The position numbers and the translations under genes were made by a program. Below, piece after piece: positions 28,708-37,803 of a stretch of DNA of 64,000 nucleotides; within the stretch, counting starts at the first letter, position 1, and each line of letters starts with the position of its first letter. Source of the stretch: Pseudonocardia sp. T1-2H (GTDB lineage: Bacteria; Actinomycetota; Actinomycetes; Mycobacteriales; Pseudonocardiaceae); NCBI RefSeq assembly GCF_038039215.1, contig NZ_JBBPCL010000001.1, forward strand, positions 3,658,001-3,722,000, given 5' to 3'. Below the pieces are notes generated by a model, which had not been told where the DNA came from, did not search any database, and saw only the letters and a program-made list of their open reading frames with translations.

Positions 28708-29943
28708 ATGGCCGAGTCGCGCGCGCGTGCCGTGCTCGTGGGTGCGGGACGGACCGCGCTCGCGCTGGTGTCGATCGGGGTCCTCGTCGTCACGGGGTAC
28801 GCGTGGAACGCGTACCGCTCGATCTCCACCCAGCTCACGACGAGCACCGTGCTGGGCGGCACGCTCCCGCCGCCCGCCCCGTCCGGCGCCGCCCGGCAGG
28901 CGTTCACCGCCCTGCTCGTCGGGCTGGACAGCCGGACGGACGCCCAGGGCGACCCCCTGCCGGCCGACGTCCTCGCGCAGCTGCACGCGGGGGGCGATGA
29001 CGGTCAGCTGCACACGGACACGATCATCCTGGTGCACGTCCCGGCCTCGGCGACGGAGCCCGTCGTCGCGGTGTCCTTCCCGCGGGACTCCTACGTCCCG
29101 ATCTCCGACGGCAGCGGCCGACACAAGATCAATTCGGCCTTCGGGCGGGGGTACCGGGCCGCGGAGGCGCAGCTGCAGGCGCGGGGCGTCGGTGGCGCGG
29201 AGCTGGACCGGCGCGCCCGGGAGGCCGGGCGGCGCACGCTCGTCGACACCGTGGAGGCCGTCTCCGGCATCACCGTCGACCACTACGGCGAGATCAACCT
29301 GGCCGGGTTCGTCGAGCTGACGAACACCCTCGGCGGGATCCGGGTGTGCCTCAACGGCGCGGTCGACGACTCGGCGTACTCAGGGGTCGAGCTGCCGGCC
29401 GGCCCGCAGACGCTGCAGGGCGCCGGCGCGCTCGCGTTCGTGCGGCAGCGGCACGGGCTGGAGGACGGCGACCTGGACCGGATCACCCGCCAGCAGGCCT
29501 TCCTCGCGGGGCTCACCAACCAGCTGCTCTCGACGGGCACCCTCGGGGACCCCGTGCGGATGTCCGGCCTGATGTCCGTGGTCACCCGCTACGTGGTCGT
29601 CGACGCCGGGTGGAACCTCGACGCCGTCGTCGGGCAGCTCGGCTCCCTCGCCGGGACGGACGTGGTGTTCCGGACCGTCCCGACGATCCGGCCGGACCTG
29701 CAGACCCCGGTCGACGGGATTGCCGTCGAGGTCGACGACGCGCGGGTCCGCGGGTTCGTCGCGACGGTCCTGAACGGCGACCCGCGGGCCGGCGACGGGG
29801 AGTCGGCCGCGGCAGGCCCCGTCCGGGCCGGCGCCCCGGCGGGCGTGACCCCGACCCCGACGGCGGGGCCGGGTCCGTCCACGGCCGCTCCCCCGAGCAG
29901 CCGGCCGGTGATCGACGCCGGCGGCGTCACCTGCGTGGACTGA
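28708..29943 (+). CDS. LytR-CpsA-Psr (LCP) family cell-wall ligase
   Basis: LCP proteins attach arabinogalactan or other glycopolymers to peptidoglycan. 411 residues with one N-terminal membrane helix (ALALVSIGVLVVTGYAW) and an outside catalytic domain. Pyrophosphate-binding residues are in LLVGLDSRTD, HTDTIILVHV, SFPRDSYVPI and FVRQRHGLEDGDLDRITRQQAFL. The C-terminus is a Pro/Thr/Ala-rich tail. GGAGAGGA precedes the ATG. A TAGTGT -10-like box lies about 80 bases upstream. Confidence 0.93.
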   Translation: MAESRARAVLVGAGRTALALVSIGVLVVTGYAWNAYRSISTQLTTSTVLGGTLPPPAPSGAARQAFTALLVGLDSRTDAQGDPLPADVLAQLHAGGDDGQLHTDTIILVHVPASATEPVVAVSFPRDSYVPISDGSGRHKINSAFGRGYRAAEAQLQARGVGGAELDRRAREAGRRTLVDTVEAVSGITVDHYGEINLAGFVELTNTLGGIRVCLNGAVDDSAYSGVELPAGPQTLQGAGALAFVRQRHGLEDGDLDRITRQQAFLAGLTNQLLSTGTLGDPVRMSGLMSVVTRYVVVDAGWNLDAVVGQLGSLAGTDVVFRTVPTIRPDLQTPVDGIAVEVDDARVRGFVATVLNGDPRAGDGESAAAGPVRAGAPAGVTPTPTAGPGPSTAAPPSSRPVIDAGGVTCVD

Positions 29944-29953
29944 CCGGCGCCCG

Positions 29954-30148
29954 TCAGGTCTCCGGGTCCGCCCTGCGCTCCAGGCTGGCGGCGCGCGCCC
30001 GGATCGCCTCCGCCGGCCAGCCCGCGACCTCGCGGAGCTGCTCCGCGACCGCCACCTCCACCGCGGCGTGCACCGCCGCGGGCGAGACGGACGGATCGAC
30101 GTCACGGGCGGCGGCCAGCGTCCGCGCGGACAGGTACACAGTGATCAT
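29954..30148 (-). CDS. Small hypothetical protein
   Basis: 64 residues: MITVYLSARTLAAARDVDPSV and a helical, Ala/Arg/Glu-rich remainder without membrane helix or cysteine. A strong GGAGGTGG ribosome site 7-8 bases upstream and an ATG support it as a real gene. I do not recognise a family. It is convergent with the LCP gene (10-base gap) and divergent from the peptidase gene. The amphipathic helix content could suit a small regulator or partner protein; this is a guess. Confidence 0.6.
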   Translation of the reverse strand: MITVYLSARTLAAARDVDPSVSPAAVHAAVEVAVAEQLREVAGWPAEAIRARAASLERRADPET

Positions 30149-30290
30149 CGGCGCTCCACCTCCATCGGGGGAATACCCCTCCAACGCCTCGGGGCACCCC
30201 AGGCAGCGCCCCGGACGGGTGGCTGACCGTGAACGGTCCGCCTCCCGGGGTCGGCGGGACCCCGGAACCGTTCGCGGGCAGACTGACCCT

Positions 30291-32396
30291 GTGACCGAGT
30301 CCTTCCCGCGTCTGCAGGCCCGTACCCGGCGATTCACCCTCGGCGCCCCGCGCGGCGTCACGATCTCCCCGGACGGCGGCCGCGTGGTCTTCCTGCGCAG
30401 CCGCGGCGGCACGGATCCGGTGACGTGCCTGTGGACCTACGAGCTTCTCCTCCGGGGAGGAACGCCTGGTCGCGGACCCGCGTGAGCTCGACACCACGGC
30501 CGAGGAGGACCTGCCGGCCGAGGAGCGGGCCCGCCGCGAACGGGCCCGCGAGCAGGCCGGCGGCGTCGTCGGCTACGCGACGGACCGGGCCGTCACCAGC
30601 GCGTGCTTCGCCCTGTCCGGGCAGCTCTACCTGGCCGACTTCGCGGGCGGGCTGTCCCCCGGCTGATCGAGACGGACGGCGCGGTGATCGACCCGCGGCT
30701 GGACCCGTCCGGGGCGCGGATCGCGTTCGCCTCCGGCGGTGGGCTGCACGTGCACCTCGTCGCGGGCGGGACGACGGAGACGCTCGTCTCCCCGGACGGC
30801 GAGAACGTCACGTGGGGCCTCGCGGACTTCGCCGCCGCCGAGGAGATGAACCGGATGCGCGGGTACTGGTGGTCCCCGGACGGCGACGCGCTGGTGGCCG
30901 CGCGGGTCGACGAGTCCCCGGTGCGGCGCTGGCACATCGCGGACCCGGCGAACCCGGACCGCACGCCGACGGCTGTCGCCTACCCCGCGGCGGGGACGCC
31001 CAACGCGGCGGTCACCCTCGAGATCGTCCGGCTCGACGGGAAGCGCGTCCCCGTCACCTGGGACGTCGACGCGAACGAGTACCTCGCGGACGTCGTGTGG
31101 GACGCCCACGGGCTGATGATCGTCGTCCAGCCGCGGGACCAGAAGGCCCTGCGGACGCTCGCCGTGGACGTCGCGACCGGGGAGACCACCCCGCTGGACG
31201 AGCGCACGGACCCGATCTGGGTGGAGATCGTCCCCGGGGTGCCCGCGCGGACCGGCGACGGCACGCTCGTCCAGATCGACGACCGGGACGGCGCCCGCCG
31301 GCTCGTGGTCGGCGGGGGGCCGGTGACGCCGACCTCGCTGCAGGTCAGGAGCCTGCTCGACATCGACGACGACACGCTGCTCCTCACCGCGTCCGAGGCC
31401 CCGGAGACCATCGGGCTGTGGACCTGGTCGGCGTCGGCCGGCCTGACCCGCCTCTCCCCCGAGGGTGGCCTGCACTCCGGGAGGCTCACCGGCGGGACCC
31501 TGGTGCGGTCCTCCACCGATCTCGACTCGCCGTCGTCGATGACCGTGGTGGCCGACGGCGTCGAGCACGTGATCCCGTCGTTCGCCGCGGACCCCGGGCT
31601 GGCGCCGTCGGTGACGCTCCTTCGGGCGGGGCCGCGGGAGCTCAGCACCGCCGTGCTGCTGCCGTCCTGGTGGGCGCCCGGTACCCCACTGCCCGTGCTG
31701 ATGGACCCGTACGGCGGGCCGCACGCCCAGCGCGTCCTCGCCGCCCGCAACGCGCACCTGACCAGCCAGTGGTTCGCGGACCAGGGGTTCGCGGTCGTCG
31801 TCGTCGACGGGCGGGGGACGCCGGGGCGCGGCCCCGAGTTCGAGCGCGCGGTGCACCTGGACCTGGCCCAGCCCGTGCTCGACGACCAGATCGACGCGCT
31901 GCGGGACGTCGCGACCCGCTACCCGGACCTCGACCTGGACCGGGTCGGCATCCGCGGCTGGTCCTTCGGCGGGTACCTCGCGGCACTCGCGGTGCTGCGC
32001 CGCCCGGACGTCTTCCACGCCGCGGTCGCGGGGGCGCCCGTCACGGACTGGAGGCTCTACGACACCCACTACACCGAGCGGTACCTCGGCCACCCGGACA
32101 CCGAGCCCGCGGCGTACGAGCGCTCGTCGCTGTTCGGAGACGCCGCGGTGCCGCCGTCGGAGGACCGGCCCAACCGCGCGTTGATGCTGATCCACGGCCT
32201 GGCCGACGACAACGTGGTGGCCGCGCACACCCTCCGGCTCTCGTCGGCGCTGCTCGCCGCGGGGCGGGCGCACGAGGTGCTGCCGCTCTCCGGGGTCACA
32301 CACATGACGCCGCAGGAGGTCGTGGCGGAGAACCTCCTGCTGCTGCAGGTGGAGTTCCTCCGCGAGGCGCTCGGGGTACCTGCTCCCCCGTCGTGA
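30291..32396 (+). CDS. DPP-IV-like S9 serine peptidase, two compensating frameshifts
   Basis: About 700 residues: a beta-propeller domain followed by an alpha/beta hydrolase with nucleophile GWSFGGY, aspartate in LIHGLADDNVV and histidine in SGVTHMTP. It cleaves X-Pro or similar dipeptides from N-termini. No signal peptide is seen, so it is cytoplasmic. Frame changes occur at about 30440-30455 and at the five-C run 30656-30660; the middle part (EERLVADPRELDTTAEEDLP) is in a second frame, and adding one C at the second site gives GLSPRLIETDG. The net span is a multiple of three. The GTG is 6 bases after CAGACT. Confidence 0.82.
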
Positions 32397-32495
32397 TCAC
32401 CGGGGCGATGAGCGGTCCGAGCGTCGCGTGGACGCGGTCGGAGGAGCCCTGAGGTGCCTCGCGGAACGATCAGGAGGGACGGCGGGACCGTCGCG

Positions 32496-34010
32496 TCACT
32501 CGTGCAGGAAATGGTGCGGCGGGCCGTCCCGGGGGTCCCGCTCGACCTCGTCGCCCGAGCCCCGTCGCTTCTCGTTCCCCAGGTCCGCGATCCCGATCCC
32601 GAGCGCGATCAGCGTGGTCGTCACCGCCACCCCGAGCGCGACGGCGATCGCGAGGTGGAAGTTCCGGCCGGTCCCCGCGAGCACCCCGAAGTAGACGCCG
32701 GCGACGATCGCCGTCCCGATCGCCGCGCCCACCCGCTGCCCGGTCTGCAGCGCGCCACCCGCGGAACCCGCCATCCGGACCGGCACGTTCCGCAGCGTCA
32801 TCGTGATGTTCGGGGAGATGACGAACCCGCCGCCGATCCCCCCGAGGAGCAGGGCGGGGGCGACGGCGAACCCGGCCACCGACGGCGGGGAGAGCAGCAG
32901 GATGACGGCCGCCGCGGCGATGCCCGTCGCGACCGCCGAGAGGCCGAACACGGTCAGCCTGCGGCCGTAGCGCTCCACCAGCCGGCCGGCGACGACGGCC
33001 GAGACCGCGGAGCCGACGGCGAACGAGGTCACCGAGAGGCCGGACTGCAGCGGCGTGTAACCGAGTCCGCCCTGGTAGAACTGCGCGAACACGATCCAGA
33101 CGCCGCTGAAGCCGGTGAAGTAGACGAGCCCGAGGAGCGCGCCGGGGGCGTACCCGGGGGTCCGGGTGAGCAGTCGCAGGTCGAGCAGCGGCTCCTTCTC
33201 CCGGCGCAGCTCGCGACGTTCCCACAGGACGAACACGACGCCGAGCACCACACCGATCGGGAAGAGCCAGGACAGCCGGGACAGCCCGCCGGACTCGGCC
33301 TGCACCAGCGGTAGCAGCAGGGCGAGGACCGCCCCGCCGAGCAGCCCGACGCCCACCCAGTCGATGTGCCCGCGGGGCCGGTCCGAGCTCAGCTTCGGCA
33401 GCAGGCGCGCGGCCAGGACCAGCGCGAGCACCCCGATCGGGACGTTGACGTAGAAGATCCAGCGCCAGCCGTCCGGTTCGCCGAACAGCGCCAGCAGCGC
33501 CCCGCCGACGATCGGGCCGGCCGCCGTCGAGATGCCGACCGTCGCGCCGAAGAGGCCGAACGCGCGGCCCCGCTCCGCCCCCCGGAACAGGCTCTGGATC
33601 AGCGCCGAGTTCTGCGGCGCGAGCGCGCCCGCGGCCAGGCCCTGCGCGAGCCGCGCGACGATCAGCCACGTGATGCTCGGCGCCGCCCCGGCCAGCGCAC
33701 TGAACCCGACGAACGCCGTCAGGGCGATCAGGAACATCCGCCGCCGGCCGAGCGCGTCGCCGAGCCGGCCCGCGGGCACGAGCGCGAGCCCGAAGGTCAG
33801 GGCGTAGCCCGAGACCACCCACTGCGCGCCCGCCGCGCCGGTCCCCAGGCCCTGCTGGATCGACGGCAGCGCGACGGACACGATGCTGACGTCGAGCAGG
33901 GACATGAAGCCCGCGGTCAGGGTGACGCTCAGGGCGCGCCAGCGGCGCGGGTCCGGGGTGTCGTCGTCGGACGAGCCGCCGGTCGACGACCGGACGGGGG
34001 CCGTGCTCAC
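32496..34010 (-). CDS. MFS drug exporter, DHA2 (14-helix) family
   Basis: 504 residues with 14 predicted membrane helices. The family motifs are visible: LDVSIVSVALPSIQQGL in helix 1, GRLGDALGRRRMFLI in the loop 2-3, and RLAQGLAAGALAPQNSALIQSLF in helix 4. Proton-driven export of drugs or metabolites in the inner membrane. It begins with GTG and lies 72 bases after the MOSC gene on the same strand; that spacing allows co-transcription. No regulator gene adjoins. Substrate unknown. Confidence 0.9.
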   Translation of the reverse strand: MSTAPVRSSTGGSSDDDTPDPRRWRALSVTLTAGFMSLLDVSIVSVALPSIQQGLGTGAAGAQWVVSGYALTFGLALVPAGRLGDALGRRRMFLIALTAFVGFSALAGAAPSITWLIVARLAQGLAAGALAPQNSALIQSLFRGAERGRAFGLFGATVGISTAAGPIVGGALLALFGEPDGWRWIFYVNVPIGVLALVLAARLLPKLSSDRPRGHIDWVGVGLLGGAVLALLLPLVQAESGGLSRLSWLFPIGVVLGVVFVLWERRELRREKEPLLDLRLLTRTPGYAPGALLGLVYFTGFSGVWIVFAQFYQGGLGYTPLQSGLSVTSFAVGSAVSAVVAGRLVERYGRRLTVFGLSAVATGIAAAAVILLLSPPSVAGFAVAPALLLGGIGGGFVISPNITMTLRNVPVRMAGSAGGALQTGQRVGAAIGTAIVAGVYFGVLAGTGRNFHLAIAVALGVAVTTTLIALGIGIADLGNEKRRGSGDEVERDPRDGPPHHFLHE

Positions 34011-34082
34011 GGAGTCGGGCTCGGGAGAGGACGTCTCACGGTGGAAAACGTACCCCGGTCCGGCGGGGCTCGCCGTCCGGAC

Positions 34083-34967
34083 TCAGCCCGCCCAGACCGG
34101 GTCGCCGACCCGCACCGCGCCTCCGGTCGTCACGTCCGCGTAGGCGCCCGCGCAGGCCCACGTCCCCATGCCCGGGATGGTCCGACGGTTCATCCGGGCG
34201 ATGGTGCGCAGCGTGTCCCGGTCCTCCGCGAAGCCCTCCTGGGCGAGCGTCGTCATGACGCAGCGCATGGTCGGCATGGTCACGATGATCCGCGCGTCGC
34301 CGACGGCAAGGGTGTCCCCGACCCACTCGTCCTCGACGAACCCGGGTCCGCCGGGGGGATCCAGCAGCAGGTTGGGCCGGTAGCGGCGGGGGTCGAAGAC
34401 GGAGCCCGGCGCGGCCTCGGACAGCGCGCCGAGCGTGGCGGTCGTCATCAGGTGCAGGACCGCGAGGTCCAGGAACGACTCCCCGGGTGCCAGCCCGGCC
34501 GTCCCGATCCGGCTGACGGCCTCGCCCTCCTCGCTGTGCTCGACGGTCGTGTCGTCGATGAACTTCTGCGGCGCGAGGCCTTCGATGTCCGGCCACTGCT
34601 CCTCGAACTCGGCCCCCACGGCGGGGTCCGACGACAGCGTGACGGACCGGCCGAGCAGCGCGGACAACGCCTCGTCGAGGCCGGGCTCGTCGCTGCGCAG
34701 GGTCCGGCCGTCCGGCAGCGTGACGGCGACGGGCGCCGGCGGCCCGTCGAGCCGCGGCTCGGCGAGGAACGCGGCGCGGCAGCCGAGCAGCGCGCCCCAC
34801 TTGCGCGGGTACTTGGCGCTGGCCACCGTTCCGTCGGCGGTGTCCACGACCGCGTAGGTCCGGTCCCCGAGCGCCCCGCCGGGTGTCAGGTGCAGCAACT
34901 CCACCTGCTCCCCCTGCATCGACTTGACGGGGTAGCGGTGCAGCGCGGAGACGGTCGCCAGTGCCAT
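34083..34967 (-). CDS. MOSC domain protein
   Basis: 294 residues: MOSC N-terminal barrel (ALHRYPVKSMQGEQV) followed by a MOSC domain with the conserved cysteine in TMPTMRCVMTTLAQ. Relatives bind molybdenum cofactor and reduce N-hydroxylated compounds (mARC, YcbX). The ATG at MALATVSALHRYP is used; a TATACC box ends 6 bases before it, so the mRNA may be leaderless. Actual substrate unknown. Confidence 0.87.
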   Translation of the reverse strand: MALATVSALHRYPVKSMQGEQVELLHLTPGGALGDRTYAVVDTADGTVASAKYPRKWGALLGCRAAFLAEPRLDGPPAPVAVTLPDGRTLRSDEPGLDEALSALLGRSVTLSSDPAVGAEFEEQWPDIEGLAPQKFIDDTTVEHSEEGEAVSRIGTAGLAPGESFLDLAVLHLMTTATLGALSEAAPGSVFDPRRYRPNLLLDPPGGPGFVEDEWVGDTLAVGDARIIVTMPTMRCVMTTLAQEGFAEDRDTLRTIARMNRRTIPGMGTWACAGAYADVTTGGAVRVGDPVWAG

Positions 34968-35088
34968 GGGTCCGGTATAGAGGATCTTCCGATTCTCGCG
35001 CCACCGCCGATCGGAGTGGCCCGGGTGTCTGGCACGCTTGGCTGCCGGCCGCCGCTCGGCGGTCGGACGCCAACGGAGAGGAGCCCAC

Positions 35089-35463
35089 GTGGCCCCGCAG
35101 AAGCCCGAGGTCGACCCGATCGACGGGCCCGTGCCCACCGACCTCGAGATCACCGACATCACCGTCGGCGACGGCCCCGAAGCCACCGCCGGCAATCGCG
35201 TCGCCGTGCACTACGTCGGGGTCGCGCACTCCACCGGCGAGGAGTTCGACGCCTCCTACAACCGCGGTCAGCCGCTGCAGTTCGGCCTCGGCGCCGGCCA
35301 GGTCATCCAGGGCTGGGACCAGGGCGTCCAGGGCATGAAGGTCGGCGGCCGCCGCCGTCTCGTCATCCCGCCGCACCTGGGCTACGGGGACCGCGGCGCC
35401 GGTGGCGCGATCAAGCCGGGCGAGACCCTGATCTTCGTGGTGGACCTGCTCCAGGTCGGCTGA
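35089..35463 (+). CDS. FKBP-type peptidyl-prolyl isomerase
   Basis: 124 residues, a single FKBP domain without signal peptide, so cytoplasmic. Key stretches: VAVHYVGVAHSTGEEFDASY, GAGQVIQGWDQGVQGMKVGGRRRLVIPP, LGYGDRGAGG and LIFVVDLLQV, with the Tyr, Phe, Asp and Trp of the drug-binding pocket in place. It helps protein folding at proline bonds. The GTG reading VAPQKPEVDP follows GGAGAGGAG. Divergent from the MOSC gene and 8 bases ahead of the phosphoesterase gene, so likely co-transcribed with it. Confidence 0.95.
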   Translation: MAPQKPEVDPIDGPVPTDLEITDITVGDGPEATAGNRVAVHYVGVAHSTGEEFDASYNRGQPLQFGLGAGQVIQGWDQGVQGMKVGGRRRLVIPPHLGYGDRGAGGAIKPGETLIFVVDLLQVG

Positions 35464-35471
35464 CCGGCGTC

Positions 35472-35972
35472 ATGACCCGCCTGCTGCTGATGTCCGACAC
35501 CCATGTCCCGGTGCGGGCGAAGGACCTGCCCGCACCCCTGTGGGAGGCGGTCGACGCAGCCGACGTCGTCGTGCACGCCGGGGACTGGATGGCGGTCGAA
35601 CTGCTCGACGCACTCCGGGCCCGGGCGGCACGGCTCGTCGCGGTCTGGGGCAACAACGACGGCGACGCGCTGCGCGCCCGGCTCCCGGAGGTCGCGTACG
35701 CCGAGATCGACGGCGTGCGGCTCGCCGTCACGCACGAGACCGGCGCCGCGCAGGGCCGGGAGAAGCGCTGCGCGGCCCGCTTCCCGGACGTCGACGTGCT
35801 CGTGTTCGGGCACAGCCACATCCCGTGGGACTCCACTGCGGAGAACGGGTTGCGGCTGCTCAATCCGGGTTCACCGACGGACCGGCGCCGGCAACCGACG
35901 CACACCTGGATGACGGCCGAGATCCGCGACGGCGCACTCGCCGACGTCGTCCTGCACCCTCTCGAAGGCTGA
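35472..35972 (+). CDS. Calcineurin-like metallophosphoesterase, YfcE/MJ0936 type
   Basis: 166 residues. Metal ligands are in MSDTHVP, HAGDW, WGNNDGD, VTHE and FGHSHIP, the full order for this small phosphodiesterase family. The substrate is probably a phosphodiester, but physiological targets are unknown. The ATG is used; no good ribosome site is seen, so translation may depend on the FKBP gene 8 bases upstream. A strong terminator follows. Confidence 0.9.
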   Translation: MTRLLLMSDTHVPVRAKDLPAPLWEAVDAADVVVHAGDWMAVELLDALRARAARLVAVWGNNDGDALRARLPEVAYAEIDGVRLAVTHETGAAQGREKRCAARFPDVDVLVFGHSHIPWDSTAENGLRLLNPGSPTDRRRQPTHTWMTAEIRDGALADVVLHPLEG

Positions 35973-35985
35973 TCCACGACGAGCG

Positions 35986-36041
35986 CTGCCGCACGACGAC
36001 GCCCGGCCTCCCCGAGGAGGCCGGGCGTCGTCGTGCGGCAG
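35986..36041. terminator. Bidirectional terminator with a 26-base-pair perfect stem
   Basis: Arms 35986-36011 and 36016-36041 are exact reverse complements with a CCGA loop. It lies between the convergent phosphoesterase and terC stops and should stop both transcripts. No U-run. Confidence 0.9.
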
Positions 36042-36052
36042 TTAGTGGGCAG

Positions 36053-37171
36053 CTAGTGGGTCGGACGCGGGGCCGAGTGCGCCGCGTCGTCCCGGGCCTG
36101 CTCCTCGTCCACGCGGCGGTCGTGCTCCTCGATCGCCCGGGCCTCCGCGGCGTCGTGCGCGACCGGCGGGCCCTGCATCCCGCCGTGCGCGTCGGCCAGG
36201 GCCGGGTTGCGGCGCACCGCGACCAGGCTGACCACCGTGGTGATCGCCAGGACCCCGACGATGACCGCCAGCGAGAGCCCGATGCTGACCTCGGGGACCG
36301 GGATCGGCCGGCCGCCGTTGAGGAACGGCAGCTCGTTCTCGTGCAGCGCGTGCAGCACCAGCTTCACGCCGATGAACGCGAGGATCACGGCCAGGCCGTA
36401 GGACAGGTAGATCAGCTTCGTCAACAGGCCGCCGAGCAGGAAGTACAGCTGGCGCAGGCCCATCAGTGCGAACGCGTTGGCCGTGAACACCAGGTAGGAC
36501 TCCTGGGTGAGGCCGAAGATCGCCGGGATCGAGTCCAGCGCGAACAGCAGGTCGGTGAGGCCGATCGCGATCATCACGATGAGCATCGGGGTGACCCAGC
36601 GCTTGCCGTCGAGCTTCACGGTGGTCTTGGAGCCGTGGTACTCGTCGGTGACCGGGAGGATCTTCCGGACGGCCTTGACGATCCGCGGTTCCTTCCACTC
36701 CTCGTCCCCGCCGCCCATGCCCTGGCGGACCATGTTGACGGCGGTGTAGAGGAGGAACGCGGCGAAGATGAAGAAGACCCAGGCGAACTGCTCGATCGCC
36801 GCCGCGCCGACCGCGATGAAGATGCCGCGCATGACCAGCGCGATCACGATGCCGACGAGCAGCACGCGGTGCTGGTGGATGGGCGGTACCGCGAACGACG
36901 ACATGATGATCACGAAGACGAAGAGGTTGTCCACCGAGAGCGAGTACTCGGTGATGTACCCGGCGAAGAACTCACCGGCGTACTGTCCGCCCGCGAAGAA
37001 CCAAATCCCGAGGCCGAAGAGCACAGCGAGGGCGACGTAGAAGAGCACCCAGCGGGTGGCTTCCTTGATCGTCACCGCATGCGGCTTGTGGTCGACGAGG
37101 AACAGGTCGGCCAGGATGATGGCGACCAGGCCGCCGATCGTGGCGAACCACAACCATACGGGGACGTTCAT
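36053..37171 (-). CDS. TerC family integral membrane protein
   Basis: 372 residues, about nine membrane helices. The family acidic motifs are present: ILADLFLVDH in helix 1, TEYSLSVDNLFVFVIIMSSF, and LLFALDSIPAIFGL. TerC proteins move metal ions, especially manganese exported or delivered to secreted enzymes (family knowledge). The C-terminus is a hydrophilic tail. GGAGG sits 5 bases before the ATG. The upstream leader matches the manganese-sensing yybP-ykoY riboswitch class, which supports a manganese role. Confidence 0.92.
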   Translation of the reverse strand: MNVPVWLWFATIGGLVAIILADLFLVDHKPHAVTIKEATRWVLFYVALAVLFGLGIWFFAGGQYAGEFFAGYITEYSLSVDNLFVFVIIMSSFAVPPIHQHRVLLVGIVIALVMRGIFIAVGAAAIEQFAWVFFIFAAFLLYTAVNMVRQGMGGGDEEWKEPRIVKAVRKILPVTDEYHGSKTTVKLDGKRWVTPMLIVMIAIGLTDLLFALDSIPAIFGLTQESYLVFTANAFALMGLRQLYFLLGGLLTKLIYLSYGLAVILAFIGVKLVLHALHENELPFLNGGRPIPVPEVSIGLSLAVIVGVLAITTVVSLVAVRRNPALADAHGGMQGPPVAHDAAEARAIEEHDRRVDEEQARDDAAHSAPRPTH

Positions 37172-37187
37172 GAAAACCTCCGGGAGT

Positions 37188-37326
37188 CTCGGGCAGCGAG
37201 CAGCGGCCCGAGGTCTCTCCCACCGGTTCACGTGACGCGAGCCGATCGATGGCGCCGGGGTCCGGTCCCGCGGGGCGGGTCCGTCACCGTGCTGACGACG
37301 CCACCGCCAACGGGATACTCCCCTGC
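37188..37326 (-). promoter_or_regulatory. yybP-ykoY-type manganese riboswitch
   Basis: In the terC leader the minus strand shows the class hallmarks in order: GGGGAGTATCCC (37312-37323), a variable CGTCGTCAGCACGG arm, and GGGAGAGACCTCGGG near 37208-37221. A CTCGGG/CCCGAG hairpin (37188-37212) lies between aptamer and ribosome site and could act as the switch. Manganese binding is known for the class; here it is inferred from motif and the terC context. Confidence 0.72.
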
Positions 37327-37448
37327 GGTGCACGCCCAGTCTCCCCTGCCGGTCCGCACGAGGCCAGCCGGGGTGAGCGAACACACCGGGCGTATCCCCC
37401 GAACGTGGCGGAACCGGGCGCCGCGGCGCGAGGTGCGAGGATCACCAC

Positions 37449-37748
37449 ATGGTCATCGAGATCGCCGACTTCACGGTCCGCCCCGGAACCGAGGACGAGT
37501 TCGCCTCCGCGTACCGGGAGGCCAGGCCACTGCTCGCCGCGACGCCCGGATTCCTGGGCGCCCGCATGACGCGCGGGATCGAGTCCCCGAGCAGGTTCGT
37601 GCTGCTCGTGGAGTGGGAGAGCGTCGAGGCGCACACGGACGGCTTCCGCAACTCGGACCGCTACCCGCGCTGGCGGGAGCTGATCGGGCCGTTCTTCGCG
37701 GGGGACCCGCACGTCGAGCACGCGGTCGAGGTGCCCGCGGGCGACTGA
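37449..37748 (+). CDS. Antibiotic biosynthesis monooxygenase (ABM) domain protein
   Basis: 99 residues, one ABM ferredoxin-like domain: IEIADFTVRPGTEDEFASAYREA, ATPGFLGARMTRG and RFVLLVEWESVEAHTDGFRNSD. Such small dimers include quinol monooxygenases and heme oxygenase-like proteins; the active residues do not settle which. GAGGAT ends 6 bases before the ATG, a leaderless arrangement. It stands alone between the terC leader and the hydrolase-ABC fusion. Confidence 0.85.
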   Translation: MVIEIADFTVRPGTEDEFASAYREARPLLAATPGFLGARMTRGIESPSRFVLLVEWESVEAHTDGFRNSDRYPRWRELIGPFFAGDPHVEHAVEVPAGD

Positions 37749-37803
37749 GAACCGGCTGAGGGCGGACGCGCGCCGTGGCCGGATGCTCCAATACCGTCGT
37801 CGC

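Noticed and set aside
36053..37384. TerC read from an upstream start at 37384
   Set aside because: The ATG at 37171 has GGAGG at ideal distance, and the upstream part coincides with the riboswitch.
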